Of a stretch of DNA of 64,000 bases, positions 47,121 to 60,200 are shown one piece after another; the first letter of the stretch is position 1, and each line of letters opens with the position of its first letter. This DNA is from Dendrolimus kikuchii (Eukaryota > Arthropoda > Insecta > Lepidoptera > Lasiocampidae). Location of the stretch: the NCBI GenBank assembly GCA_019925095.2, contig CM034406.1, forward strand, positions 9,427,388 through 9,491,387, written 5' to 3'. A program made the translations under genes and the position numbers. Below the pieces are notes generated by a model. The model was not told the DNA's origin and did no database searches. It was given only the letters and a program-made list of their open reading frames with translations.

Positions 47121-47654
47121 TATGTCCGTCTCCTGGTTCTAAGCTCTCCATCAATTTTCAGCCAAATTGGTACAGCCGTTCTTGAGTTATAAATAGTGTA
47201 ACTAACACGACTTTCTTTTATATATATAGATGAATACTGATAAGGTACCAAATTTTTAAAACATTTCTTTCGCGGTTTTTCGCTTATAAATATTTATAAC
47301 GGTAGATTGGAGTGCCACGGTTACGCCATTGGGATTAATAGAATACCGAAATCAAGCAAACCTACGATTGAGTCGCTAGTGTCCTGTGATTTTGAAGAGA
47401 TAGTAATAGCATAATTGGGCCTCAGCTCTTAGCGCTGTATCGATCGGTGTGATACCACACTATTATAGAATATTGGTGTCAAATGGTTGACCTTGAGCTA
47501 ATCGTGTTTTGAACAACGAGTGAGAGATCCGATGGACCACATCCTTCTCCCCTATTCCATTCCCCTAAACCATCCCGTTTGTCCCTTTGTTACAATCCGT
47601 GCTCCTGCATGGATTGCAACAATGCAATTGTTCCTACAAAAAAGACTACTAATT

Positions 47655-47935
47655 GCTACGGCCAGGCGGCCTGTCGCAAGAGGCGACAAAACAACTCATA
47701 GCCAGGTGGTACGGCATTTGCCTGTCTGGATGGCTACTACTGATCTAGAGTATGTCGCTATTACAACCTTGAGTTGTGTTCCAGCGTCAATAACTAGGTT
47801 CCAATCCCCCATTAGCGAGCGGCAGCACATTTGTAGCACATTTGGTGTATGTGTAAACATATCCATAGGTAATGGTAACCGCTTCCCATCAGGTGGGCCA
47901 CCTGACTGTCTGTTGAACTTTGCAATAAAAAAAAT
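47655..47935 (+). mobile_element. SINE A, near full length
   Basis: GCTACGGCCAGGCGGCCTGT, CGCAAGAGGCGAC, GGAACC-region blocks and TTGAACTTTGCAATAAAAAA. It has many substitutions relative to 49385-49700, so it is an older copy. About 275 bp upstream of PGRP gene 2. Confidence 0.85.
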
Positions 47936-48020
47936 CATACTTTTCTCCGTGATGATAATACAACAGCCGATCCGTTAATCGTACCATCCTAAGCAGTGTT
48001 GCGTGTGACTTATTATTAGG

Positions 48021-48047
48021 TTATCTTTAAGTGAATGGGGAATCACC
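48021..48047 (+). promoter_or_regulatory. GATA-type and kappaB-like motifs upstream of PGRP gene 2
   Basis: TTATCT (48021-48026; inverse AGATAA) lies 11 bases from GGGAATCACC (48038-48047), which fits the insect Relish-type consensus GGGRAYYYYY at nine of ten positions. They are about 165 bp before the start codon. Adjacent GATA and kappaB sites are typical of insect immune promoters; function here is inferred. No TATA box is obvious. Confidence 0.35.
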
Positions 48048-48210
48048 TCTGGATTAAGTTGTTTCAAATAAAGTTCAGCTCTGAACAACGAACGCATCAT
48101 TCGATGACCGATTGAAACGCGTTGAAGTACTGCGGTAGCAAACAGTATCTATTTATTTATAATTTCTTAAATATATTTTGTTACTTTTTAATTAAATAAT
48201 TAAATTTAAA

Positions 48211-48292
48211 ATGGCATATACATTTTCTTGCTGGGCCGTTTTATTTTTTAGTGTATTTACAGTGTATGCTCTTCCCAAATTACGGACATCTG
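48211..48292 (+). CDS. PGRP gene 2, coding exon 1 (signal peptide)
   Basis: 27 codons plus one base, then the donor GTAAGTAC. No acceptor precedes this ATG, so transcription may begin shortly upstream, unlike gene 1. Confidence 0.88.
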
Positions 48293-51200
48293 GTAAGTAC
48301 TTAATATATTTCTAAAGTAATACTAGGTACGGAAATCTGCGGAGTGACGCTCGCGGACCGCGTTCGTAATACCGAAGTAAGAAAGAGAGTTGGTCTGAAA
48401 GAGAGTGTCGGGGTGAAGGTAAGGAAAGGAATGCTCCGATGGTTCGGGCATGTGGAAAGAATGCATGATGAAAGAATGACTAAACAGATATACAATGCAA
48501 AAGTGGATGGATGCAGAAGTCGTGGAAGGCCACGACACATCTTCCATGATCAAATTGATCGTGTACTAGCAGAAGGTGATGTCAGGAGCCTTAAGAACAG
48601 ACGAGCATGCATGACAAGAGTTATGAATGTCAAAGAAGCAAGTGAGGTGTGTAAGAATAAGCCTAAATGGCGCTCTGTTGTCCGTGCCTACCCCGCAAGG
48701 GAACTGGCGTGAAGTTATGTATGAATGTATGTATGTACTAGGTACTACGTATTTATTTATAACTTAAAAGTAAAATACTAGGAATGACAATCGCCCAGCA
48801 AACAGAATAGTTCTATCTTAATCTTCTAAACCTTACAGAGGGTGCAACAACATAATTTCTCTGACTTTTTTTTTTATAAAGAAAGCTTTCTAGTAATATC
48901 AATGAACATTTTATTATATAACTACAAGACATAAGTACACCAAAGTAGTCTAAAAAATTACAAGGTATCGGAACTAAATTAATAAGTTGTTACAGAACAG
49001 ATACATAAAATAATAATGAATCGGTGGTACAAGTGATATCTAGCGAAAATGTAGAACTATCAATCTAGGCAACGCATTAAAGTACCTACTGGAACTATTA
49101 TTTCTAGTATAATACTTCCATTTATTATAAAGAATCAGTAGATCTCGGTTATTACAAAGATGAAAAGACCACTATAATTTCGTCGCTATACCCGGGAGTC
49201 ACTAAATACATAGTTAAAAAAATACTACAATTATTAAAAATACTAAATATAAATTTAATTAGATAGTAGCGTATGCGTGTGTGCGTGTGAGAGTGCGCGC
49301 GCGTCGCGTGTGGATGTGTGTATGTATGTATACATATATATATATACATAAGTGTTTATTACACTTGTACAGTTTTGTTTTTATCCGTGCAGGAACGGAG
49401 AAAGAATACAATTTCCTGCGGCCCGGCGGCCTGTCGTAAGAGGCGACTAAACAACCCACAGCCAGGTGGTAGAGTATTTGCTGGACTGGATGGCGACCAC
49501 CCCTGGTCTAGAGTATGCCGCCATAACAACCTTGTGTTGTGTTCCAGCATTAGTGACCAGGTTCCAGTCCCCTTTAAGAGAGCAGCAGCGCATTTGTAGC
49601 ACCTTTGGTGTTGCAAATGTCCATAGGCGATGGTAACCGCTTTCCACTAAGTGGGCCGTCTGCCTGTCTGCTGAACTCCTGCAATAAAAAAAAATAAATA
49701 AAAAAAATACACCTGATTTGAATTGCAATCCAGGTATGTTATTAATTTAATCTTTGAATTTCTTTGGTTGTAATTTGTTTTATGCATTAATAAATTAAAA
49801 AAAAAACTGAAATTGGAATGAAACGCAAGTATTTGAAACCCAACACGATTTTGTCTAAAAGTTAGATGATGCACGGTTCAACTAAGTTGAATCAATTTTG
49901 CTGAAACGTGCAAAAATGAAAACGACATTAAAATGTTTAATTTTATATTTACCGAATCGCTTTGGTCGCTTCATCCTAATTAAGAGACAAACGTGAACTA
50001 AGTAACATCACATTGATAAAAAATAAGCAATTTAATAGTGTCAGATAATAATTATAGTTTATCTCAGGTCGTCCACAGTACCTCAGTAATATAAACATTT
50101 CACTAGTATAAATATATTAGGTTGGGAAAAAGTTTGTTCGCATTTTATATAAAAATTCAAAAGGTTTTTTTATAAAATTTATTTACATTTGACTAAAGTA
50201 TGTAGGTGCCATTTTACCGCCACCCGCCATATATTACACCAAATTTCAACAAAAACAGTTCAGTAGTTTTTGTGTGAAAGTTAATACAGTTACTTTCGAA
50301 TTTATAATATTAAGTATAAAAGTATAGATTCGTATGGATACAGTATTTTAACTCAAGTAAATCGCAGGGATCTAGTAGATAATGATTATTTTTCTTTTCA
50401 TACAGATATCAAGTATCCTTTCCCGTTCTACACAAAAGAAATGTGGGGCGGGAAACAGACAGGTGATGAGCCCATATCATTACCAGTTCCTTATGTGGTC
50501 ATCCACCATACTGCCATACCTGCAGCGTGCAACACTACAAGACGGTGCAAAGCTGACATGAGGAGTATGCAAAATTACCACTTTAGCTTGGGATGGAGCG
50601 ATATTGGATATAAGTAAGTTGCCTAACTTTTATCATCCTAGCGTGCACTTCTGACTACCGCGTTATATATCGCGCCCTTTTTTACTTGGGGAAATCCGCT
50701 TGAGGACAAACCACCGCGGGGGAATCGCGATGGGGCGTGTGGGATTCGCCTCGTCGGTGTGGCAGAAGTGTTATTGCCGCCCGGTGTCGGGGATACCCAC
50801 TAAAACCCCTGGCCATACTTCTAGATGTCCCATGTCCAGGCTATGGGCTTGCTTCTACATATACCTTCAGCCCGGAACCGCTGTACAGACCCAAATTAAA
50901 CTTATTTATATAAATCGTACAAATACTATAAACAAAACGAGAATAGTTCATATATGTATGTAGAAACCCGGCAACCATGAACAGTTTTACACAACTAATA
51001 ATTCCTCCCAATGCACCTGCGCAGTAGACCAATTTTAGTAGCACGGGAAAACTTCCATCTCGTGCTGGGAATCGTGTAAGCGGAAGAGAGCTAAGACTGC
51101 ATAGCAAGAAAAAGTGCCATTTTCACCTGCGAATAAAGTTTAATATATTGTAGATTATTTACATGTCGGAAACTGGTATGCACTTATCGTAGTTGGTCGT

Positions 51201-54200
51201 TGAACGTATATAATAGTTGGCTCTTCAACTCGCTGAACAAATAATATGTGCAAGATCGTCGGTAAAGGCAGAAAGAAACCAGGGACCGGAATATGAGGCC
51301 CACACTTGAGGAATCTTACGTCCAGCATTCGATATTGTTTGGCAGATGACGATACAGATCTACCGTCTATTATATTAGTCGATGTAAAAAGTCACATTTT
51401 TTAAATTAATAATTATAAAATACGTCATAATAATCATGAAAAGTACTAGGAATATTCATAATATTTTAAAGCGTTTCCTTGATGGTTAATTACACTTGCT
51501 CGCTAGATACCACTACTGCTAGTATACTTACATACTTATTTCGTGATATTACGTGTGTATGTACATAACATATATGGAAACTTATTGATTTAATTTTGAT
51601 AGTAAACTTAAAAGAAACTAATTTTGATCTATAATATATGACGGATTTATTCAAAAAGTACATTCTATGTATGATAATAATTGTATTATCATACATTTTT
51701 TTTAGTGCTGTATTTATATATTAAACTAGGATAAGGCCGCGACTCTGTCAACGCTTGTCTGGATATTCCCGCGGAATTCCTGGCATAAAAAATATCATAC
51801 TTTATATAACATCAAATTTGCTATCGATCAGTGAAAAATCGTTCTTTTTTCAATTTGGCAATTTTAAATCATCCCTACAAAAAATTCCGCAGGATTCCTG
51901 GGATAAAAAATAGCGCAGATAAGTCTAAGTACTTTCTGTCGATCAGCGTTAACCGCATCGAAATCGGACCATTAGTTTTTACGCGAAACCTGAAGAAACA
52001 GACAATAAATCTAAAAAAAAATGCATCGTGTTCTCCATCGTTTACATAGTCTATTCTAGTTGTTTTTTTAATAACTTCAATGAACAGACACAGCATTTTT
52101 AGAATTTCATAATATTATATATAACGAAAGAAGAAAAAGTCGGAGGGTGATGTCAGGAGCCTTAAGAACAGACGAGTGTGCATGACAAGAGTTATGAATG
52201 TCAAAGAAGCAAGTGAGGTGTGTAAGAATGGGCCTAAATGGCGCTCTGTTGTTCGTGCCTACCCCGCAAGGGAACTGGCGTGAAGTTATGTATGTATGTA
52301 TGTATGAAAGAAGAAAAAAATGTGACACACTTTGGTCTACAGTAGAAATGTAGGATATGTAGTTAGGCCATTATCTTTTTATAAAAGGTTATGATAGCAA
52401 TGAAATACATAATTTATAAACCGTGAACCGATGATATTATTATCATCATTTGCACATGTTAAAAGTAAACAATACTATTAAAACGGCGCTTGTAGTAACT
52501 TGCTTACGTTCAATGATAATAAAGGTTGAATTACAATGATTCATAATACGATGCCAATAAAACATTGATAACGAAGGTGATAAATACACCAATATTCTAG
52601 AATAATAATTATACTTAGGGATAAATCGCTACTTAAATTTTTTAAACGATAGAGTTAAAATGTCGCGCGGCCATATATATATATATATGTATATGTATAT
52701 ATATATATTCGACAGGACTGTTTGGTAATTGGTTTATTAATTGACATAAAATTAATTACTTTTTAATTTACTGTGAATGGCCAACTAACCCGCAAACGAA
52801 ACCAACGTAAATCCTGCGAAAGCCATCGGACGCCGCAAGCTGGTAAACGAGAATCGATGAGAGACCACCGTTACGCGAGAAGGCTCCAACAGATCCAATC
52901 CCTGCCACCGACGTGTAGCTTCCTGTCGAGCAGAAGCCGGGATAAAGAGGTTTTCCTCGAGGCCCCAACCTCCTCGTCGTCTTTAATAGCTAAAGAGCAG
53001 GAAGACAGTCGACTAACAAACCAGGGCCCAATTCTGCTACTCCAATATTTTAGCATTGCTAAGATATTCAAAGCACAAATCCAATGCGATAGTGTCAAAA
53101 ATTCGTATTCTACTAATAATAATAATAACCCATATTGCTTCTCGCCTATCTTGTAAGGTATTTTTTGGGCCAATGCAGAGAGTGGCGGGTAACCATCGGC
53201 CAGTTTTTTCCAAGTTCCCCGAATATTTCGACGGGCAGACGCCACAGTTCCTATAGGCCCAGATTTCTAGTTCCACTAGCAATTCATACTAATAGACCGG
53301 TACCTTTTGTTCTCATTTCCTGCAATAGTCCTACACAGACGGGGCTTGCCCTTGGGTGCATTTTTATATGATGTAGACAGAGATAATCACCGGTCGGTGT
53401 CACGCCAAGTTTACATTTTTGTCAAGGGACCTCTTACGTGTTGGCCTTCGCTTAACCCACACACAAGCCCTTCAAAAGTCCGGTTCAATTTTATAGCCTT
53501 TGGTCTTCAGAGACATAGATAATAATTATATAAACTTTATTTCAGACCAGGGTCCATATTTAGTTAGTGTGTTGCACTATGGTGCTGCGCCAACTCCAAC
53601 ACTATTTTGAAAGCATTATTATATTGTACTTGTAGCACATTGAGGGCTCTTTGCGTATAGTCCACCCACAGGCGCTCGAGTAAAATGACTGACTGTATGC
53701 CTTGAAAATATATTTTTCACTTCAACTATTCGCCCAAACTTATGAGCCAACTAAATCCACAATATTTTCTCGATTTTGTCGCGGCAGAATAATTCTATAA
53801 AAAAATAGTATTACCAGTAGCACAGATAGTGTTAGCCGAAATAAAATTTTACACATTTATTTTGTGAGTTTTCGAACAAAGATTTATAAAGATAGACTGG
53901 CGTGTCACGGGCATGCTATTGGAATCGACAGAATTGCGAAATTAAGTAAACCTGCGATTGAGACGATAGTGGCCGGCGCCTATTGTGACGAGATAGTAAT
54001 AACAGAATTGGGCTCCTGTAAACAATGATTTCTAATTGTAATGAATCTGTATTTGCTATGATATCAATGTTATTATTATAATGTACTTTACGACAGGCGT
54101 ACTTAACAAAAATTGGTTTTAACAGTAAAGTTTTATATCATAAATTAAAGTATGAAAAAGAAACCTAAATGACAGGCTATAAAAATGTTAATAATGACGG

Positions 54201-57200
54201 CAGTTTCTACCGGCGATTATACCTGTATATACTTTATTATTATTTATTTGGTCAGATTATTATTATTGTATACGCCAATTTGCGTACGAGTTTGTTCTAG
54301 AATAGAGGTTTAAGATTTACTATCTTACTTAGTTACTCACTATAAAAGGCATTAAGATCACCTTCAAAATAAAATATCAGTCATATGCGTTTCGGTCCAT
54401 GCAAAGTAAAGAAGTTCAAAAGTAGTGAAAAGCGTCCACGATTCTTACCGTTAGGCTAGGTGGTTTTCAGGTCTGCCAGGGCACGCGGAGTTGGGAAGCC
54501 CGCATTCACGTAGCCCTGGCATAAGGCGCAGGACGGAACACCCAGGGGTTTTAGTGGGTATCCCTAACTGGGGCGTGGCAATAGCGTGGCACCGGTTCTG
54601 ACCGGGCACGCTAGTGCCACCCCCGACCTGGCGAATCCCACACACTCACACGGGTCGCGAACATCCCCCCAGGCTTCTGTGCCTGTCGCGGCTTAGTCCT
54701 CAAACGGATTTCCCCTGGATAAAAAAAAAGTGGTTTTCAGGTACTTATATAAAACAGTTTATAACCAAAAATATTCTATATTTCGAAAAAATATTCGACA
54801 TACATATTTTATTCAAAATAATTTTCGTCGAAAATATTTTTCAGTTCCTTTCTTTTTAGAATTTTTCACTCTATGGTTCACCACACCACCGCCTTACCAA
54901 GGGATAACATTTTTATGATTTTGGAACGCGTATGCCACCAGCTAAACTGTTTTTTCTAAATAATCTAGAATACTTACATGTCATCCACAGTACTCCGCTC
55001 TGTTTTTTTATTGCCTTTTCATCAATAAACGTCTAAAAGGACCCTAATTAAATTTGGTAGGAAAATGGTCTGTGTTCTTACAAAGAATATGGCTCAAAAA
55101 AAAAATTATAAAAGATGAGTAGTAGTAGTAGAATTCGCCACCAAGGAAGGCAAAGGAATCTCAGTCCATACAGCTAATTCAGATATATAAGTCTTCGTAT
55201 ACTAGCGCAGTTGAATTGTAAGCTACAACTGACGCCAGAAAACGGAGTTCTTGTGAAAACTCGAAAGGCCACATTTGACTATTCAGTTCACATTTCTAAC
55301 AAAAACATATAATTACAACTCAAAAACTATCAATATCCTAAAATTACCTATTGTTCATTTTAGAGTAATTTTACACATTTTTAGAAAATAAAACTGCACC
55401 GCACAACGTCCCTTTCAGGTCCCTCCAAAATTCTTGTGAATGGTGATATATATGATGAAACTTTTTACAAGCAACTAATGATTCCTCAAGGTAGGGATAT
55501 GACAATTCTTGTTTCGGATTTTAATAAGGAATAATCGTTACAAAGCGTTTTTAATTTAAACAGAATTTTTAAAACCAAACGCGCATAAAAGAAATGTATT
55601 TTAAATAATGGCGTATAACATATTGTTAATACATAATACGTACGCTATACAAAACTAGGCTCAAACAAAATGAATTTATTATACATGAAATATCTACAAG
55701 TCATCTTAGGCGAGCAAAAACCATTGAAGGTGGGGAATACTTCAAAAGTAATTATTATTCGGGGAACAACCGTGGCTAAAGTATTTTAATCACGGTGAAT
55801 TTCAAATAAAAAGGTCAACAAAACAGTAACTACCTGAATATTTCGGTTATATCCGGGCGCAAAGGTCATTATCGTGTAAAATGACAACGACAGAGTACAT
55901 TTACATAATTATATCAGAGGATTACAACAAGTTGCAAATATTTCACTACAGTAATCTGTTTTCGAGCGTTTATTTTACCTTTGACGTTTGCACGTCTATC
56001 AAGTGACATATTTCTTTACAGTCAAGCCCATATAAAACGAATAACATATGTAATTGTCTTTTTTATGTTTAAGACTTAGCAACTAGGCCTTTAAGCCAGG
56101 TGCAGTTGTATTGTAGGCTACAATCCATACCATTCAACGGAGTTCTTGCGAAAATTCAAAGGCCACATTTGACTATACAGTTCACATTTCTCACAAAAAC
56201 ACATAATTACTATTCAAAAACTATCCATATCCTACAACTATTGTTCATTTTAGAATGAATTTTACACATTTTTAGAAAATAAAACTGCACAGCACATCTC
56301 CTTTCAGTGCCAAAAACTCCTATGTAATTGTCGTACTTTATTGTTGTAATAGTGATGTTCTGTGAGTCACGCACTATTAAACTATGGACACTATGCGTAA
56401 ATAAATCGAAATAATCAATTTGAAAATATATAATGTTCTACTTTAACGTAAAATAATACCGCAATGATTACAAGTTCTTAGCATTTTTAGAATACCTCGC
56501 CATCCCTCCAAGAATTTAACAGTATAAGAAACTTACCATATTGGCACAATCGATAGCGGATTGAAGTCATTGATAAACAATTTTAATTAAAGGGTTATGA
56601 ATGAAAAGAATTTAATACATTATTGTTTAGAAATTTTAGGTAATATTTTACATGAGATATTATATAAAATATTATACTTAAAGTTTTACATGTAATAAAA
56701 TAAACCGAACACAGTATAAATGTATCGCATCTGCCAACATGAAAATAAAATGTAATGAATACCGTCTATATACACTTGAGAGATTATGAATCTACACAAT
56801 TACCACATCATACAGAGGATAAATATTGTTACATAAAATTATGGTAAATTATAGACAACCACTCTATACAAAACAGGCGCTAATCAAAAAATAAATAAAT
56901 ACATAACATTATTATTCAATTAAGGAAATGGCCGATTGTATCGTTTAGAAATAAGAGGGTACAGAACAAAATTAATTATTAAATTAAACAAGAAACATGA
57001 CAAGAGCAACTATGCTACTAAATAACTAACAGTAGCCAAATGACAAAACTAAACAGTAGACTTCACTGTGCATTGGCTACTACGCGTTTCGCTGATTTTA
57101 TTACCCTCCTTTCTTAGAACATTAATGTTTATTATTATTTATTTAAATGTACAGAAAACTAGATCCAAATATAATAGTTAGTAGACCTTAAACATATGTG

Positions 57201-60200
57201 TTAGTAATATACAGTAAATAACGATGTGGTCCTCTGCATGAGTGCCAACATCAGAAGACTAACGTGTTTATTGGCTATTACGTTCAGGATGCTGTTGCTG
57301 CTCCTGCGCACTCTGCTAAGCAGTGGTTGTTTTCTTTCGCCAGATGGTGTTATAGCCATCCGAGCGTGCAACGACAAATATCCCGGATACACTGCAGAAA
57401 CGCCGGACGCGGATGTACCATACGCACTGCAGCGCGATCGGCATCCTATTCCGAAATTGCCATCCTTTAGCCGGCCACGTTTTTAAAATCGGAGACTCCG
57501 TAGTCGTAGCCCTTCATTATCTTTTATTCTTTTTACAGTTTCTGTGTGGGTAGCGAAGGCAGTGCATTCGAAGGTCGCGGGTGGTACAACATTGGCATAC
57601 ATGCAGGAAGAGCCAATGATTTCAGCATTGGCATTTGCTTGATCGGTGATTGGAGAGGTATGATATTACTGCCTTCAATTTTCAAGTAATTTTATATAAT
57701 GTATGCTCCAGTAGTGTTATAAAAATGCATCTGAAAGTATATACAGCACTTATACCAAAAAATATTTCTTTAAGTCTTTGTCTATCTGGATGTTTTGGAT
57801 AATCTCTAAAACGGCTGGACTGATTTTGACAGCAATTTCACTGGCAGATAGCTGATGTTATAAGGAGTAACTTAGGCTATATTTTTAGGTTTCCCTGAAT
57901 AAAACTCCACAGATACGAATTCGCGGGCACAGCTATATTTTATAAAGACACACAGACTTTCAAATAATAAGTGTTGACGTAAATAGAAAATGGAGCTGTA
58001 AATTATATATTTTTGTTATTGCATAAGTTCAGCAGACAGGCGGCCCACCTAATGGAAAGCGTTTACTATCGCGTATGGACATTTGTAACACCAAAAGTGC
58101 TAACAATGTTCTGTAGCTCTCTATAGGGAGACTGGAATCTGGCTACTAAGCTGGAACACAACTCAGGTTGTTATGGCGGCATACGAGAACACTAGACCAG
58201 CCACCCAGACAAACAAATACCACCTAAATGAAATTTTTCAACTAATGACTGAATAATAGATAGTCAGATAACTTTTTATTATACACCAAAGCATAGACAT
58301 ACAGAAGTAGAAATATAAAAGAGCCTTAACATTAAAAGCCAAAAAGGCCTTATCGCTAAAAAGCGATCTCTTCCAGGCAACCCTTGGAAGGGATTCATAG
58401 ATTTTTAAAACTGATGATGGTGTAGAATGTTCATCAGCTGTTATGTATAAGACGGACGGAACCTCTCCATTATTTTCATAAGCTATAAATATTCTGGGCG
58501 TAAACTGGTGATTAAATGAACACTTAGGTTTTTAAATACATAGCAATTGCATCACAAAAGCTGGTACGGCCACGTTTTACGGAAACCAATTAGTTACGTG
58601 GGAAACAAATGTCTATCTATGCCACCTCCGTCAAAACCAGGGCGAAAGAATAGTACCAAGAAATGATGGCTTTAACGGTGTAAAGAATGACATGCGCATC
58701 AATGATTTCAACGTCAGGGACGCAGAAGACCGCGTCAAGTGGATAAGAAAAAGCAGAAAAGCGGACTGCGGACGTCGAAGCAAACGCAACCGAGACTTAG
58801 CATTCGACTGTTGATGATGAAAGTATATAGCAATCGCTATAACCGAATACGGTTTTACGAAAGTATTATTATGACACATATCCCCGTTAGTGAAAAAGTA
58901 AAAATCTTGGAGTCATACTTGATAAGGGGGCTATCTTGGCAACCACACATAGCCGAATTGAGTCGACGTGTCTTCCTCTCTTCGAAATCCCTGGGGACTG
59001 AAAAACTTCTTGCCCATAGCCACCAAGTTAAGCTTGCAGATTTTTTTTTATTTTTATAATGAATGGATTCGCGTTTGACCGACATTGCGCCTGATGTCAG
59101 GCGGTAATGCAGTCTAAGGTGGAGCACGCTTACTCAGAAGATACCTGTTCACGCGAGACTTTAAGACACCTAGATTATATTCTTCAGGAAAAACAGACGA
59201 AGGAACAACAGAATCCTTACTAACTCCCCATTCTTGATTATGCTGACCTAATAAATTTGAGTGCCTCCAAAATTTTTTGTATAAGGTTCATATTTGGGTT
59301 ACACAAATATGATCACGTCTCTGAATTTCGTAAAAAAACTCAAGTGATTACCAATTCGTTTTCGGCAGAATACTCAAATTATTTCACTCCTTTACAGTGT
59401 GTTGTTTATCCCCACAACCTCATATTATCTCAAAGAAAGCGTTGAATTCATCTCTTCCTCTCACAATTTACGACCTTCTACTAATCTTAGACTTAATACT
59501 CCCAAACGTTATTCATCTGTTCAATAATTCTTTTAGTATACAGGCTATTTGACTCTGGAAAGCGCTGCCTGTCACTGTTAGACAAGCTAAATCATCACTA
59601 ACAATATTTAAGAACATGACAAAAAAGCAATACCTGCAACATAGTGATGTTTGTTGATATTTTTACGTATATTTATGTATGTAATATTAATAGGTTTATG
59701 TATATAGGTATACCTATTAATTATAATTCTTACTTATATAATATTTTACATACTTATATGTTTATTATTGTATATAATATAATGTAAGTAACTGCATATC
59801 GTATAATATTTATGTATACCCCCTTTGACAAATAACATCTCTTTTATTCCTGCCACGGGTTGTCTGGAAGATATCGCTTCTTAGCGATAAGACCATCCAT
59901 TGTGTACATTTCGATTTTTATTTTATCTATATGTTTTCTGTAATGGTGTACAATAAAGTGTTATCTCTCTCTCTCTCTCTCTCTCTCCCTCGCTCTATTA
60001 TCGGTCTTAAAAATATTATGTTGGATGAACATTGATCACGTATCTAAGTTCTCGTTGTTGTACTGCTGTGTCATTGAAAATAATCTGGTTTTTTCATCTA
60101 AACCTGCCAGTTGGTACAACTCAACAATGACAGTGAAATAAAATTATACTCACTACTATATTATACTACACCTATAATATTATATTCAAATTCCATGAGC

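Larger units (their letters stand above)
46262..47428 (+). mobile_element. TIR element E, split by insertions
   Basis: The left part (46262-46420, AGTCCAATTCTGCTATTGC) and right part (about 47245-47428, ending AGTAATAGCATAATTGGGCC) correspond to the two ends of the element at 53027-54015. The terminal sequences are inverted relative to one another. About 800 bases of other repeats separate them here. Confidence 0.55.

Noticed and set aside
52675..52712. Palindromic TA tract as an origin or regulatory site
   Set aside because: Ordinary dinucleotide microsatellite in an AT-rich intron.
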